DNA of 64,000 nt from Chamaecyparis obtusa (lineage: Eukaryota; Streptophyta; Pinopsida; Cupressales; Cupressaceae), in the NCBI GenBank assembly GCA_027943335.1, contig BSBK01000873.1:1190001-1254000 (forward strand). The letters are read 5' to 3'. The notes under the pieces were generated by a model. That model did not search any database. It saw only the letters and a program-made list of their open reading frames with translations, and was not told where the DNA came from. Below are positions 1-10,989 of the stretch, piece by piece. Within the stretch, counting starts at the first letter, position 1, and every line of letters starts with the position of its first letter. The translations under genes and the position numbers were made by a program.

Positions 1-890
1 CAATTGAGATAGGATGAAGATCATTAGTGTTTTTGAAGATATTTTTGTGAAGAATCAAATCAAGAATCTCACAATTTTAAGGTCTAAGAATCTATTCCAC
101 CATTAGCCAAAATAATACAAAATTGTACAATATATTAAAATTTCAACAATATATTAAAAAAAAAGACTCCATTTTAGCACATCATTTACATTATCAATTC
201 AAATAAATCAAATATTGAAAACTTCTTAGATTATGTATATAAATACAAACATGTCCAATACTTTTTCCTTTAGCACTTTTTGGAGTCAATCTTTTAAATC
301 TAGCAAGAAACAAATTTTATAATCCTTTAAAATAAATTTTATTTTGAAATATTAGAAAGATGAATGTACAAGGATAAAAGAATATTACACATCAAATTAA
401 GAAACAAAATAATTATAATGGTCATAATAGTTTATTGAGGATATATCCCTCATTGAAATGTCATATTTTGATGTTCATCATTCTTCAATTTATTTAGTCT
501 TATTTGTCTTATCTAGTAGATTAACAAATTGGTAGTTCTGTGTTTTCCTTGAAGTTTGCAGTTTCTTCACGATATTAGATGTTTTTCATTATCTATGACC
601 CTTTTTCACCTTTCTCAATGGATGAACTTATCAATTTTGGTTTCTACTAAGTTTTGCAAAATATATAACTTGAATTGAATAGAAATCTTCTAAGATACTT
701 TATGTCATCTTAGTTGTCTTCTTACATCATCATTGCTTTGCATAAATCATTAAGTCTTTTTAATGATTCAACCTTTGGCTCCAAGTTATTTGGCACTTTT
801 CCTTTTTTTTATTAAAATAAATCTCTTTGACCCAACTAGTCTGATTTAGCCTAACTTAATTTTTTTACCGCTAAAAATATGGGTGGTTGT
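1..890. other. AT-rich intergenic DNA, no gene seen
   Basis: Low-complexity AT-rich sequence. I see no open frame of useful length, no RNA gene and no terminal repeat here. Confidence 0.6.
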
Positions 891-904
891 TGCACCTCTT
901 AAAA

Positions 905-2230
905 GATTTTATTATTTCCTATTTGCATATGCATTAGGCTATTTCATCATTGCAACTATCTTAAGAGCTTCCATTGTTCTGATTAATGGAAAAACAGGTT
1001 TTGAATGGGCCTCGAAACCATATACATACAATCTTTGAAGAGAACTGTAACCCTATGCAAGCATTAAGGAGAATAGGAAGAATAAGCACAGATCTAAGTG
1101 AAACCGCTGGGGAAAAAGATAAATCTTTCAGAGCCCCCCCAGCACAGAAAGCCAGTAGACTGTCAGCAGCTCTAATCCAGCAGATCAACAGCAACCAAAA
1201 GGAAGATGCACAGTAAGGCTCAAGCTGCTCAAACCAGAAGTGTAAAGCCAACGCTTTACATCAACATCAAATAGCTTTGGTTTTCAGGCTCCCTAAACCT
1301 GAAATATGAGTTTTGATGGCTCCCATAACCAGACTGGGTTTTAACTTGGGACCCAAAACCATCATGGGAATAGAGAGGATTCCCCTTACAATAACCAACT
1401 GATTTGACAGACAGAACAATCCACCCTGTCAGAACCAAACCAAAGAAAAAACAACAACTTAAACATATGAGCAAGTAAAGCTTCAGCTGCACCATGATTT
1501 CGAGGCTTTGAAAGGCTCCCCCAACCTTCAACAAGGAGATGGGAAAAAGGGTGAAACCCCAACCCACCAAACCACAACTTGCCAAGAAAAAGAAAAAACC
1601 AGCAAAGATCTCTAGCAAAACTAAATCTCTCCAGCAAAGGCCAAGCTCACCAGCAGTACTCCATCCCACCTCTTTCGTCTAGCAACGAGCCACTTCAATA
1701 GGCTGAGCCTCCGCCTCAAAAGGAACTTCCACCTCAATAGGAAGCGGGAAAGAAGTATTAAGAGGGAAAGAAACCTTCACCTCGAAAAGAGCTTCCACCT
1801 CAATAGGAAGCGGGATAAAGGAGTAAAGAAGGGGAGTAACCTTCAACTGCCAATGAGCTCTTAAGAGTTTCCATTGTTACCAATAATGTGAGAATTGGCA
1901 TTTAAGTTAATCAACTCACCCATCTTTCATACCTTCTCTTTTTTCCTTTTTTTTAATCCATAATTTGGCAACCTTCTATTTTGAAAAATATTCAAATAAG
2001 AAACAAATATATATGATAGAATACATGTTTTTAATTATAATAAAATAAGTTATATTTTCACAACTACATTGTTATCTTTTGTTTATTATTAGAAAGATAG
2101 TTGTAGAATTTAGGTTTCATTAGATGTGGTAAATAATTAACATCAAATTAGGAATGGATGGATTATTTTATAGTCTATGATATGGAACAATTTTGCTAAT
2201 TTTGGGGACAGCTATGTAACAATAGGGAAA
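905..2230. repeat. Degenerate copy of an array-tail segment, interrupted
   Basis: Positions 905-978 and 1859-2230 match 7880-8235 segment by segment: both begin near 'tttgcatatgcattaggc', and both later contain an 'ataaaataagttatattttca' stretch and an 'aatggatggat' stretch. The copy here is split by the insertion at 979-1858. It appears to be the truncated remains of a further unit of the tandem array that follows. No coding content is seen in it. Confidence 0.6.
979..1858. mobile_element. 880-bp insertion with 20-bp target-site duplication
   Basis: The 20-mer at 959-978 ('tcttaagagcttccattgtt') recurs at 1859-1878 with one mismatch. The related segment at 7920-7945 has the site only once, so the 880 bp between the copies is an insertion. 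A duplication this long suggests target-primed (LINE/SINE-type or processed-transcript) integration rather than an LTR element or a cut-and-paste transposon. Neither end carries an obvious poly(A) tract, which is odd for that class. A 24-bp direct repeat (1726-1749 and 1792-1815) lies near the right end. An open frame on the minus strand (1256-1669) has hydrophobic stretches but matches nothing I recognise. The family is unidentified. Confidence 0.6.
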
Positions 2231-2379
2231 ATTAAAATATGTAGAAAAAAATTAAAAATCATGTGAAGACATGGATGAAGCATGCACTTATACATGATAG
2301 AAATTCATATGTCAAATTTGTGTTATTTTGAGAGTCAATTTCAAATTTCCTCTAGAAGTCAAAGTCAAAGTCCTTCAAA

Positions 2380-2610
2380 TTTCTTCTAAAAGTCAAAGTC
2401 AAAGTCCCCTAGGCATCCCCTTTCCCAAAAGGTTTTGAGAACGCTGGTAATATGAGACTACTTTATACTCATACAAAAAAATCTAATTATATAATGGGTA
2501 TAATTAGATTTTTTTGTATGAGTATAAAGTAGTCTCATATTACCAGCGTTCTCAAAACCTTTCGGGAAAGGGGATGCCTAGGGGACTTTGACTTTGACTT
2601 TTAGAAGAAA
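2380..2610. repeat. 231-bp near-perfect palindrome
   Basis: The left arm 2380-2491 (112 bp) is the reverse complement of the right arm 2499-2610 with a single mismatch (CCCAAAAGG versus CCTTTCGGG). The 7-bp spacer is 'taatggg'. As a transcript or single strand it would form one long hairpin. The arms hold 'aagtcaaagtcaaag' runs at the outer end and 'actcatac' motifs near the centre. No terminal repeat plus target duplication is evident, so it may be a foldback or MITE-like element, or a local inverted duplication. Confidence 0.9.
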
Positions 2611-2613
2611 CTT

Positions 2614-2982
2614 GACTGACACTCTCTCACTTTTCACTAAATTAAACTTAACAATTCCTTTAAATTAGAATGACTTATTTTATAATGGGAATAATTAGAT
2701 TTTTGTATGAGTATAATGAGAAGTTTAATTTTATAATGGATATAATTAGATTTTTTTGTATGAGTATAAAGTAGTCTCATAATACCAATGTTCTCAAAAC
2801 CTTTCGGGAAAGGGGATATACTCATACAAAAATAAGTCAAGTTTCCCATTATACTCATACAAAAATAAGTCAAGTTTTCTCATTATACTCATATAAAATT
2901 AATTACTATTCACTGACACTCTCACTCACTTTTCACTAAATTAAACTTAACAATTCCTTTAAATTAGAATGACTTATTTTAT
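2614..2982. repeat. Cluster of direct repeats derived from the palindrome
   Basis: A segment of about 67 bp (2614-2682) recurs at 2911-2982. Between them, 2745-2817 is a diverged direct copy of the palindrome's right arm, followed by short tandem copies of 'actcatacaaaaataagtca' at about 2818-2890. The block therefore seems to have grown by several rounds of duplication of palindrome pieces. Confidence 0.75.
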
Positions 2983-3020
2983 ATCCATCATTAATATGAA
3001 TAAACTAGAGTTGAATCTTT

Positions 3021-3038
3021 TATATATATATATATATA
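3021..3038. repeat. (TA)n microsatellite
   Basis: Nine uninterrupted TA units. Confidence 0.9.
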
Positions 3039-3095
3039 ATTTTAGAAAAGAATGTTCCAATTTTTCATTTAAAGACTTTGTGTTTTTCTGGAATT

Positions 3096-4905
3096 AGTCC
3101 GTTTGGGTGCTGGAATACAGAATGCTGGATATAGTCAATTCTGGAATATGTTGTAATTTCAGAAGATACATATCCTCAAAATGATTTCCGGAATATATGG
3201 TGGCACTGTTTGGTTCACCCAGAAGATGACCGAGAAGATGTGTTTTCCGCGTTTAGGTGCCACTATCTGGAATTGGAATATGTACTGAATAAGAATTTAT
3301 TTTATTATTTAATTTCTTTGAATATAAACAATTTCTGATTTTTTCAAATGTAATTATGTTTTTCACATTTTGTAGAAATTTTTTCTATCACTGTTAAAAC
3401 ATTAGAAACATGACTTAGTAGTGAGTAGCCACAAAATATTATGCTGTGCCAGATGATGTGTGGCTTGGAGACTTTAGCTGAATCTGATGCACCACTGAAT
3501 CAGGGAATAACAAATGTCTCTTCTAGTATTGCTATCTTAGTGGAGAATATCAATGTTTTGAACTGCTCAATTCATTGAGTCCTTGTTTAACAGTGACAGT
3601 CACAATTCATCCTGGCAGATAACTTTCAGAAAAGCTTACAGGAGATCACCAAAGGAGAATAACTCTCTCGCAGCTACAAAACTTGAACATTGCTAATGTC
3701 CAGGTTCCTTCTCAGCTGGACAGCATTTTCTTGGCTCTTTAATTATGAAGAGAGGTTATTATGTCTTTGAATTTCTTTATACCAGCACAGTTTCAGACTA
3801 CGAATTGAAGACGACAGTCTGCATTCACAACATGTCTGCTCTGCACTTCGTTGAATTCTGGAGGAAAATATCTAGGTGCAATTCACACCAGGGCATGTAT
3901 TTCAACAGTTTTCATTCAAAATATAGGTGCTTGAATTCCTGAAACTATTGCCAGACGGTGGATTCTTAGCATTATCCTTCCCAGTGATGATGTTCTTTTG
4001 CTATATTGTATATACAAGCATGACTCGGGCTCAATTCAGCTACTCAAATTTTAACTGCAGTCTTAAAGGAGCGGCGTTTGGGATTAACTATATTATAGAG
4101 TGACCCACGCTTACAAACTTAAGATTGTAGTCCAAGAATATACATCGCGCGCCATTAATGGCTGCCCGTAACCTAAAATGAAATTAACAAAGGAAAACAA
4201 AATCACCTCAGCAATATCTGTAATACTACAGCTGCTTTAATTTAATCAACAACATCAAAAACCCTCATGCTAGGTCAAAATGGGGTCAAAATCCCTTGCA
4301 GACAAACCCCAAGATCCACAAAAACAACCCAAGAAACTGTTTCTCGTTCGTCGTCCAAATTACAAGGCCTTAAACGCATTGATCTACCTCCAATTCTAGT
4401 GTAAAACACTTGTTCTACAGAAAACAATTAAGAAAACTCCTGGTTTTTGTGTCGACACTGAACAATAGCATACTTGTTAAATTGCACTTGCAGCGACCTT
4501 TTCTCTCCTCTCAGGTAATTGTGCAGGTAACAAGAATAAATTGGGTAGGTTGCAAAGCTTAGCTGAGACTGAATGCTCGCAGAGACCGATTTGCAGGGCT
4601 TCCACGGTGAAAATAAACGCGGACCTAAAAAATGTGAACGGTAGGAAGGTAAAAATGTAGACCTAAAAAATTATTTACTTCACGCGGACTCGACGGCTTT
4701 TCAAAATTGGAATTTGAAAAGTGGAATTAGAGCGTCAAATTTTAATTTTACCTTTTCAAGTGGAAGACGAAATGCTTATTTTGTGGGCAAAATTGGAATT
4801 TCGAAATTCCAATTCTTGCTTTTTGAGATGGACACAAACATGGAATTGAATTATCCGAAAATCTAATTCCAAAATTAGAGCTCATATTCCATGCGCCAAA
4901 AAAAT
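3096..4905. mobile_element. Candidate TIR DNA transposon (decayed), copy 1
   Basis: The left end 'agtccgtttgggtgctggaa' near 3096 and the right end near 4883-4905 (tattccatgcgccaaa...) are imperfect inverted copies. The stretch around 3205-3280 (agaagatg ... gagaagatg ... gcgttta ... ggaattgg) resembles the reverse complement of the right end of the element at 5517-7172. The two therefore look like family members in opposite orientation. The element lies exactly between an array tail and the first full array unit. No transposase frame is recognisable, so it would be non-autonomous or badly decayed. The 3470-3740 part has short coding-like stretches that I cannot assign. Confidence 0.4.
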
Positions 4906-5323
4906 TCTAAATTAAAAAAATTCTATTGACCAGTGCCATTGTCTCCCCGTACTGTGCACATAAAGCTGTAAATCTTACGGAGTCCCCTGTTTTTCCATGG
5001 CGAAGGGGTAAAAGTGACTCTGAACACTCACAGTTTATTATTTTCTATTTCAGACCAGTAATAAACACGCAATGAGGAAAACTAACTGGCTTAATGGTGT
5101 GGAGGTATAAACGCCTCTGAAAATTTAGGGTTTATTCTTTTCTATGATAAAAAAAAATTTAATTGCTACAATACCTTCTCTGTATTTAGGATGCTTAAGT
5201 ATTTTTTAGCAGCTTACAATAATGTTCGGTGGTATAATTAGAAGGTGATTGCCCTAGAAAATTACTATTCCAGAGAGCTATTTGAAAATATCTGTGTGAA
5301 AATCAAACCAAAAATCTGCGGGG

Positions 5324-5407
5324 TTTGTGTCAGGACATTCGACTAATCATTAGAGCTTTTAAAAATTTGTGTCAGGACATTCGACTAATCATTAGAGCTT
5401 TTAAAAA
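5324..5407. repeat. 42-bp perfect tandem duplication
   Basis: Two copies in a row (5324-5365 and 5366-5407) of a 42-bp unit starting 'tttgtgtcaggacattcgac'. The other array units have the segment once, so the duplication is private to unit 1 and fairly recent. Confidence 0.9.
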
Positions 5408-5516
5408 TTTGTGTTAAAATGAAACCAAGGAACTGAGGTCTTCGGTCAGGACATCCGATCCGTTATTCAAGCTTTCGAAAAGATTTGTGTTTGGAATGTA
5501 CTCAAGAGTCTAATCA

Positions 5517-7172
5517 GGTCCGTTTGTTTTGTGGAATTGGGATGGAATAGATATTTGTATATTTTAATTTAACATCAAAACGAGAATTCTGAAATTTGGA
5601 AAACAAATTCCAATTCCACTTTATAATAAACCAAATTTTATGAATATTTGAAATCCGCAGAGCCCCAATATTGTCCATTCATTCGCAAAACAGCAAAAAC
5701 AGTGAAGTACTGAGCTGCGCCCAGTGGCAATGGCTGCATCTAGCATTCCGTCGAGTAAGTTTTGAAAACACACAATTTATCTACTTACAGTGAAGAAATT
5801 TCAATTTTAAATATCTAAGCATAATTAATTTGCCGTGGTCTCATTCCTGCATATTAATTGCGAGAAAATCATGTGAGCTGAAGGTGGTTCCATTTAGAAA
5901 GGTTATCGACAGGAAAATACTAAGTACTAGACAATGACAGAGTCTTTGGATGTAAGTAACTGTTACGATGAGGGCCTTTTACATTTGCAGATCTTGAACA
6001 TGATTGAATGCATTTTTTAAGAAGCCTTAGCATTGGCAGATACATTGAATTAAAAATAATTCCCCAATCCGGGTGAGGTCATTGCCATAACTCACATAAA
6101 GTGAACGAAATACGCTCTGTTCTGTTTTAGTTGAAAAACGATATCTGATTTTATTTGATAAAAATGGTTCTGTGGGCTTACACCAAAGTCGTCATAATTG
6201 CAACAGCACTGGCTTGCAACAGATTATGACGTACTCGTAATTCTGACAAATCAACTATAGTTGTGACTTGAAGCTTTTCAATGAAAATAAGCTGTAGAAG
6301 GTTGAAGGATGGTGTTGTGGAATGGAAGTCCGCCATAGGGCTTGTAAATTATGGACATCATTTACATATCAACGACTTGCTAGACAGGGTTCACAATGAT
6401 GAAATTGCAACTTATTGTGATGTTAGTCCTAGAGAGAGGGAGAGGATGCTAACACATCACTCGGGGGAGTTGCATCCCAAAGCCTGCTTCTTGATTTGCA
6501 AGTCTTTTGGTGTGGGTAAATCTTCGCTTTCTCACAATTGAGGTTATATCTATGTATGCAAATTACCAAAGTAATCTTACATAATTACATGGTCAGAAAT
6601 GGCAGTCTACGAGAGCATCCAGATCCCTATACGGTTGGTCTTAACTTAATTATTTAGCACTGATAAAAACTCCTTTATTCTATGTACAATTTTTACCAAA
6701 CACAAACAGACCATATCACCAAACTTGATCCTCCTGGGAAATGGTTGTGGTTTACATATTGATTGTGTTTGACATGGCTTGAAAGGATATGAAAGACAGC
6801 CATCAAATGGAATGATTGTGAGTATAGGGAAGTGACAATAGTTATCAGGCCAGTGTCCAATCTGCACAGAGCAGATGGATGCCAACCATGCTTAGAACTG
6901 AGAAGCTTTTATCCCACAAAGAGTTTGACAAAGTTATAGCAGAGTTTGTAACAATATGGTGTAATTTCTCTTTTTGAAGGAGATGATGAGAAATATACAT
7001 GAATAAAGATTGCTTGTTCCGTTTTTAAAGATTCAGGTGGTATACCAATTTCAGATTTATGGAATTAAACGCAGAAAATGCATCTTCTCACTCATCTTCC
7101 AGCCATATACCAAAAACCATTTTTCAGATTTAAAAGTTCCAAAGTTTCAAATTCCAACAAACAAACCGACCC
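5517..7172. mobile_element. Candidate TIR DNA transposon, copy 2, inside array unit 1
   Basis: The left end 5517-5538 (GGTCCGTTTGTTTTGTGG...) matches the reverse complement of 7151-7172 (GGTCGGTTTGTTTGTTGG...) at 19 of 22 positions. The 1.66 kb is missing from the paralogous sites in array units 2-4, which independently shows an insertion. No clean target duplication is visible, so the superfamily is open; the termini loosely recall PIF/Harbinger-like ends. Inside, 5730-5752 reads MAASSIPS followed by a plausible splice donor (A|GTAAGTTTT). An open frame at 6281-6541 encodes 86 residues of unknown type. Either could be captured host sequence. Confidence 0.5.
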
Positions 7173-7291
7173 AAAGTTTCAACATAAAAAAATGAAAGAA
7201 TCATTACTGGGTGCATGGATTATTTTTCCTCCGGCATTTTTTTATAGGGATTTACCTTCTAAATCCTGTAAGAAACAGATCTTATAAATCC

Positions 7292-7651
7292 TTAAAGTAC
7301 TTTCTTTGAAAACATTAAAAAGATGCAGAGGACGAAAGAAGGAAACTCAACTGGTAGATTGAGGAGCTGAATAATTCTAGCAGTTAAAGTAATCTCTGAC
7401 TCTGGAGGATATGCGCTTGATCGGGATGTCATCTTTCTATATTCTTCATCTTCTTCAGTGTTATTTCTCCCAACTTTTATGGTAAAAACTGGATGATTGC
7501 GAGAGACCAGTCCCGTAGAAGGCAAATATTTTCTGTAAAATCTGGATGCGCTGATGGAATACTTGTTTGTTAGCTTTGGCGAAAAGTGGAGAAGAGAAGT
7601 CGCTGTAGTTGAGGACGTAGAAGAGAAAGCCACCATTTTCAAGGCCGCCAT
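7292..7651 (-). CDS. Small array protein, copy 1; putative plastid-targeted, unknown function
   Basis: 119 codons starting MAALKMVAFSSTSSTTA. The N-terminal ~45 residues are rich in Ser, Thr and Ala with scattered Lys/Arg and almost no acidic residues, as in chloroplast transit peptides. A polar middle (NNTEEDEEYRKMTSRS) and a short hydrophobic stretch ending TARIIQLLNLPVEFPS follow. The ATG sits in a good plant context (ACCATGGCGGCC). The reading frame runs on to a stop, but a GT-type donor candidate (CCA|GTTGAGT) after LLNLP would make this exon 1 of a longer gene. Three paralogues follow on the same strand at 10319-10659, 11704-12045 and 13846-14232. I do not recognise the family. Conservation of the frame across copies argues that it is, or recently was, coding. 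Confidence 0.5.
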   Translation of the reverse strand: MAALKMVAFSSTSSTTATSLLHFSPKLTNKYSISASRFYRKYLPSTGLVSRNHPVFTIKVGRNNTEEDEEYRKMTSRSSAYPPESEITLTARIIQLLNLPVEFPSFVLCIFLMFSKKVL

Positions 7652-7800
7652 GGTAAATAGAAGTGATGTAATAATGTGACTGCTAAATGTTTCTTTCTTC
7701 GTGATAAAGCCAGGGAACTAAAAGACAAATGAAAGAATCTCCATCGACTACTTTTTCAGGGGAGAGCACTTTTTCCAATAAATTAGATGTTAGTCGATAA

Positions 7801-8750
7801 TTATTTTATATTTAAATAAATAAATTTTCAAATGTTTGTAGAGATAGATTCTTCTATGGACATGTGAAGACTTTATGATTCCTATTTGCATATGCATTAG
7901 GCTATTCCCTCAATTGCAATTATCTTAAGAGTTTCCTCTGTTACCGTTTAAGTTAATCAACCATCGATCATCCATACCTTTTCAGCTATTATTATCCATA
8001 CGTGATAATCTCCCATTTGAAAAACATTCCAATAATAAACAATATATGTTGCATACAAGACATCGTTTCTTTATTATGATAAAATAAGTTATATTTTCAT
8101 AATATATATTATTTTTTTTGTTTATTATTAGAAAGGTAGTGGTAGAAATTAGTTTAATTAGATTTGATAAATAATTAATATTAAGTTAAGAAATGGAAAT
8201 GGATGGATTCTTTAGTAATTTATGATATTGAGTGTGATCTATTTTTCAATTTACATATGACTTATAGTAATATAAGACTACTTTGTTTTCAAGACATCTA
8301 ATTATACTACAAATAAGGTGTACATGTCCTATTTCTATAGAATTTGAACTTGTGACTTTTCTTTTTAAAATACAAATTATCTACCGCTAAAAAAATCATC
8401 TAACTAATCTTAATGAATTATAAAAATAATTGCTATTAATATTACTTTCTACTAAATTAAATAATTGCTATTAATATTAATTTTTACTAAATTAAACTAA
8501 TTATTTAATTAAGTTGAAACAAATTATTTTATATGCCTAAGATTAAATTACTTCAAACATTTGTATAGAAAAACATTCTGAAAAAAAATTATATAAAGAT
8601 AAATAAGCATTTTATTTTAGAATAGAATGTTCCAATTTCCATTTAAGGACTTGGGAGTTTTCTGGAAAAAAAAAATTGAAAATGAACTAAAACTAAATAT
8701 AATTGATTAATTTTTGAGTTTTTAAGGTTTTTGAGCTTTTAAGGTTTAAA
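7801..8750. other. Array tail and presumptive upstream region of the oleosin
   Basis: 7860-8235 repeats the segment at 905-978 plus 1859-2230. 8590-8670 (aatagaatgttccaatttcc) repeats 3045-3085. The last ~75 bp before the oleosin start are AT-rich with repeated 'cttttaaggttt'. No gene is seen; no seed-type RY element (CATGCA) is evident close to the start. Confidence 0.55.
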
Positions 8751-9186
8751 ATGGCTGATCGGCATCAAGGAGTAATGGGCAGAATCAATGAGAATGCACT
8801 CAACTCCACTCAGGTTTTGGGTTTTGTAACATTGTTCATATCTGGTGAATTTTGCTGTTCTTGACTGGGCTCACAGTAGCAGGAACTGTGGTGGGAATGG
8901 TGGTTTTGACACCACTTTTGATTTTGTTCAGTCCCATATTGATACCTGTTGGAACAGTGCTCTTTGTGGCAGCTGCATGTCTGTTTTCTGCAGGGGGTTT
9001 TCTGCAATGTTTTCTGTTCTTTCACGGTTGTATAATTATCTGAGGGGGAGGCATCCTCCTGGTTCTGATCAGATAGATTATGCACGGATGAGGATTGCTG
9101 ATACTGCAAACCATGTGAAGGACTATGCAAGGGAATATGGTGGGTATTTGCAGGGCAAAGTACAGGATGCTGCACCGGGAGCTTAA
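8751..9186 (+). pseudogene. Oleosin, interrupted by two -1 frameshifts
   Basis: Oleosins coat seed oil bodies. They have a long central hydrophobic hairpin, kinked by a proline knot, which dips into the triacylglycerol core. Here the ATG at 8751 opens MADRHQGVMGRINENALNST. The frame then shifts near 8847 into the hairpin, with the proline knot [16 protein letters not shown] visible. It shifts again near 8998 into the C-terminal amphipathic part ([20 protein letters not shown] ... [20 protein letters not shown]) and ends at the stop at 9184-9186. Each break is explained by one missing base. The full span would give about 145 residues, normal for a short oleosin, and it is intronless as is usual. 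All three parts are otherwise clean, so decay is recent or the breaks are sequencing or assembly errors. About 300 bp of AT-rich 3' flank follows without a further gene. Confidence 0.85.
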
Positions 9187-9489
9187 TAAGGGAAATCTTT
9201 ATTACGTTACAAAAATAATCCTTGTGATATGGTTTCGAGGGAGAATACGAAGGTTAATGTGTGTTATGATCCAACTGTCCTATCTGTTAATGGAGATGAA
9301 AGGGTGTTTTGTTGGTGTAATTCTGTTTGGATATGTGTCTCTTCATTTATGATGTTATGTTAATCTTAATTATTATTATTATGCTATCTTGAAAGTATGG
9401 ATTATCAAGCTTGGAGGAAGTATATATATAAAAATAATTGGTTAGTAATTTCTATCGAAAAAAACTTTTTGAAATAATTTTACCAAATT

Positions 9490-10860
9490 TAGAAAACCTA
9501 TTGACAAATGCCATTGTCCTTTCTCCGCGTACTGTGCACAGAAAGCTGTAAATCTTACGAATCCGCTGTTTTTCAATGGCAAAGGGGTAAAAGTGACCCT
9601 GAACACTTAGGGTTTTTTATTTTGTATTTCAGGCCCATAATAAACATCCAATAAGGAAAATTAATTGGCCCCTGTTATTCAAGGCGAAGGGGTAAAAGTG
9701 ACTCTAAACGCTTAGGGTTTATTATTTTGTATTTCAGGCCAATGGGAAAACTAATGGTTTAATGGTGGAGATATACAAACGCCTTTTAGGGTTTATTCTT
9801 TTCTGTGAGAGTTTAGATTTAGAAACTTTAAAAAAAACTTAAATTGCTACAATAGCTTCTCTGTATTTCGGAAGCTGAAATATTTTTTGAGCAGCTTACT
9901 ATAATTCTCAGTGATATAATTAGAGGGTGATTGCAAACCAGGGACCCTAAAAAATCACTATTCTAATAGAATATCAGAGAAATTTTGAAAAAATGTGTTG
10001 AAATTAAACCAAGAGTCTGCAAATTTTTGTCAGGACTTCCGAGTTCCGACTCGTCAGTAGAGCTTCCGAAAATTTCTCTGTTAAAATGAAACTAAGAATC
10101 TGAAGTCTCCGGTCAGGAAATCCGATCGATAACTAAAACTTTCGAAAAGATTAGTGTTTAGAATGAGCTCAAGAACCTAAGATATTTGGGGTTTGAACCT
10201 CGGCCAAAAATGACTGAATCTTTCCTGAGTTAATGGATTATTTTTCTTTTGTCGTTTTTTTTGGGGGGGGGGGGCGCTTACCTTTGTAAATCTTGTACGA
10301 AACAGATCTTATAAATCCTTAAAGTACTTTCTTTGTAAACATTGAAAACATCCAGAGGAGGAAAGAAGGAAACTTAACTGGTCGATTGAGGAGCTGAATG
10401 ATTCTAGCAGTTGTAGTAATTTCTGGAGAATATGCGCTTGATCTGGATGCCATATTTGTATATTCTTCAGCTTCTTCAGTGTTATTTCTGCTAACTTTTA
10501 CGGTGAAATCTGGATGATTGTGAGAGATCAGTCTTGTAGAAGGCAAATATTTTCTGCCAAAATCTGATAGAATTCTTGCTTGTTAGGTTCGGCGGAAAAT
10601 GGAGAAGAGGAGGCGCTTTAGTCGAGCACGTGGAAGAGAAAGGCACCATTTGCCGCCATGGTAAATGGAAGTGATTTAATTATGCGACTGCTAAATGCTT
10701 CTTCCTTTATGATAAAGCTATGGAACAATAAGACAAAATGAAAGGGATCTCCACCTATAATATAGATGTTAGTGGTAATTATTTTATATTTAAATATTCA
10801 AATATTTATTGGGATAGATCTCTATATAAGCACGTGAAGAAATTTGTCATTGTTATATAA
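9490..10860. repeat. Tandem array unit 2
   Basis: Carries the same ordered blocks as unit 1 (gtactgtgcacagaaagc, aaggggtaaaagtgac, cttctctgtatttcgga, gatgttagtggtaattattt). The 'aaggggtaaaagtgac' part is present twice (about 9583 and 9689). A run of T then 13 G at about 10253-10273 is a likely error-prone spot. Confidence 0.75.
10319..10659 (-). pseudogene. Small array protein, copy 2, frameshifted
   Basis: The start context at 10659 (ATGGCGGC) is kept. A 5-bp deletion right after codon 3 (loss of CTTGA relative to the other copies) and further small losses put the N-terminal region out of frame. The remaining 75 codons (10319-10546) keep the family signature: SHNHPDFTVKVSRNNTEEAE, then TTARIIQLLNRPVKFPS. 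The transit-like N-terminus is therefore lost and this copy is judged dead. Confidence 0.7.
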
Positions 10861-10989
10861 AAAATTATGACTATTCTTCATATAAAATAATATGAATATA
10901 AAAATATAAATTGACATAATTTATTTTTATCTATTTTTAACCAATAAAAACAACAAAAATCTATTATAATATATAAAACTAACAGCATC

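Larger units (their letters stand above)
4915..7800. repeat. Tandem array unit 1 (split by an insertion)
   Basis: The unit begins with the conserved block 'attgaccagtgccattgtc' and 'gtactgtgcacataaagc', which recurs at about 9494, 11005 and 13210. It continues with 'aaggggtaaaagtgac', 'cttctctgtattt' and 'tttgtgtcaggacattc' blocks. It ends with the minus-strand small gene (7292-7651) and a 'gatgttagt..ataattattttat' tail. The 5517-7172 stretch is absent from the other units and is an insertion. Confidence 0.75.

Noticed and set aside
1256..1669. 137-codon minus-strand frame with hydrophobic segments
   Set aside because: Lies inside the 880-bp insertion, overlaps an equally long frame in another register and shows no recognisable motif; not called as a gene.
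2740..2900. CRISPR-like array
   Set aside because: Repeats are contiguous, diverged and palindrome-derived, without unique spacers; the genome is a plant.
3470..3740. Short coding-like stretches (for example SQLDSIFLAL before a stop)
   Set aside because: Several registers give similar-looking text, no family is recognisable, and the region is within a candidate transposon.
6281..6541. 86-codon frame with ATG
   Set aside because: Inside the insertion 5517-7172; no recognisable domain. Mentioned with the element rather than called as a gene.
10253..10273. T/G homopolymer run as a functional element
   Set aside because: Simple homopolymer, likely a length-uncertain sequencing spot.
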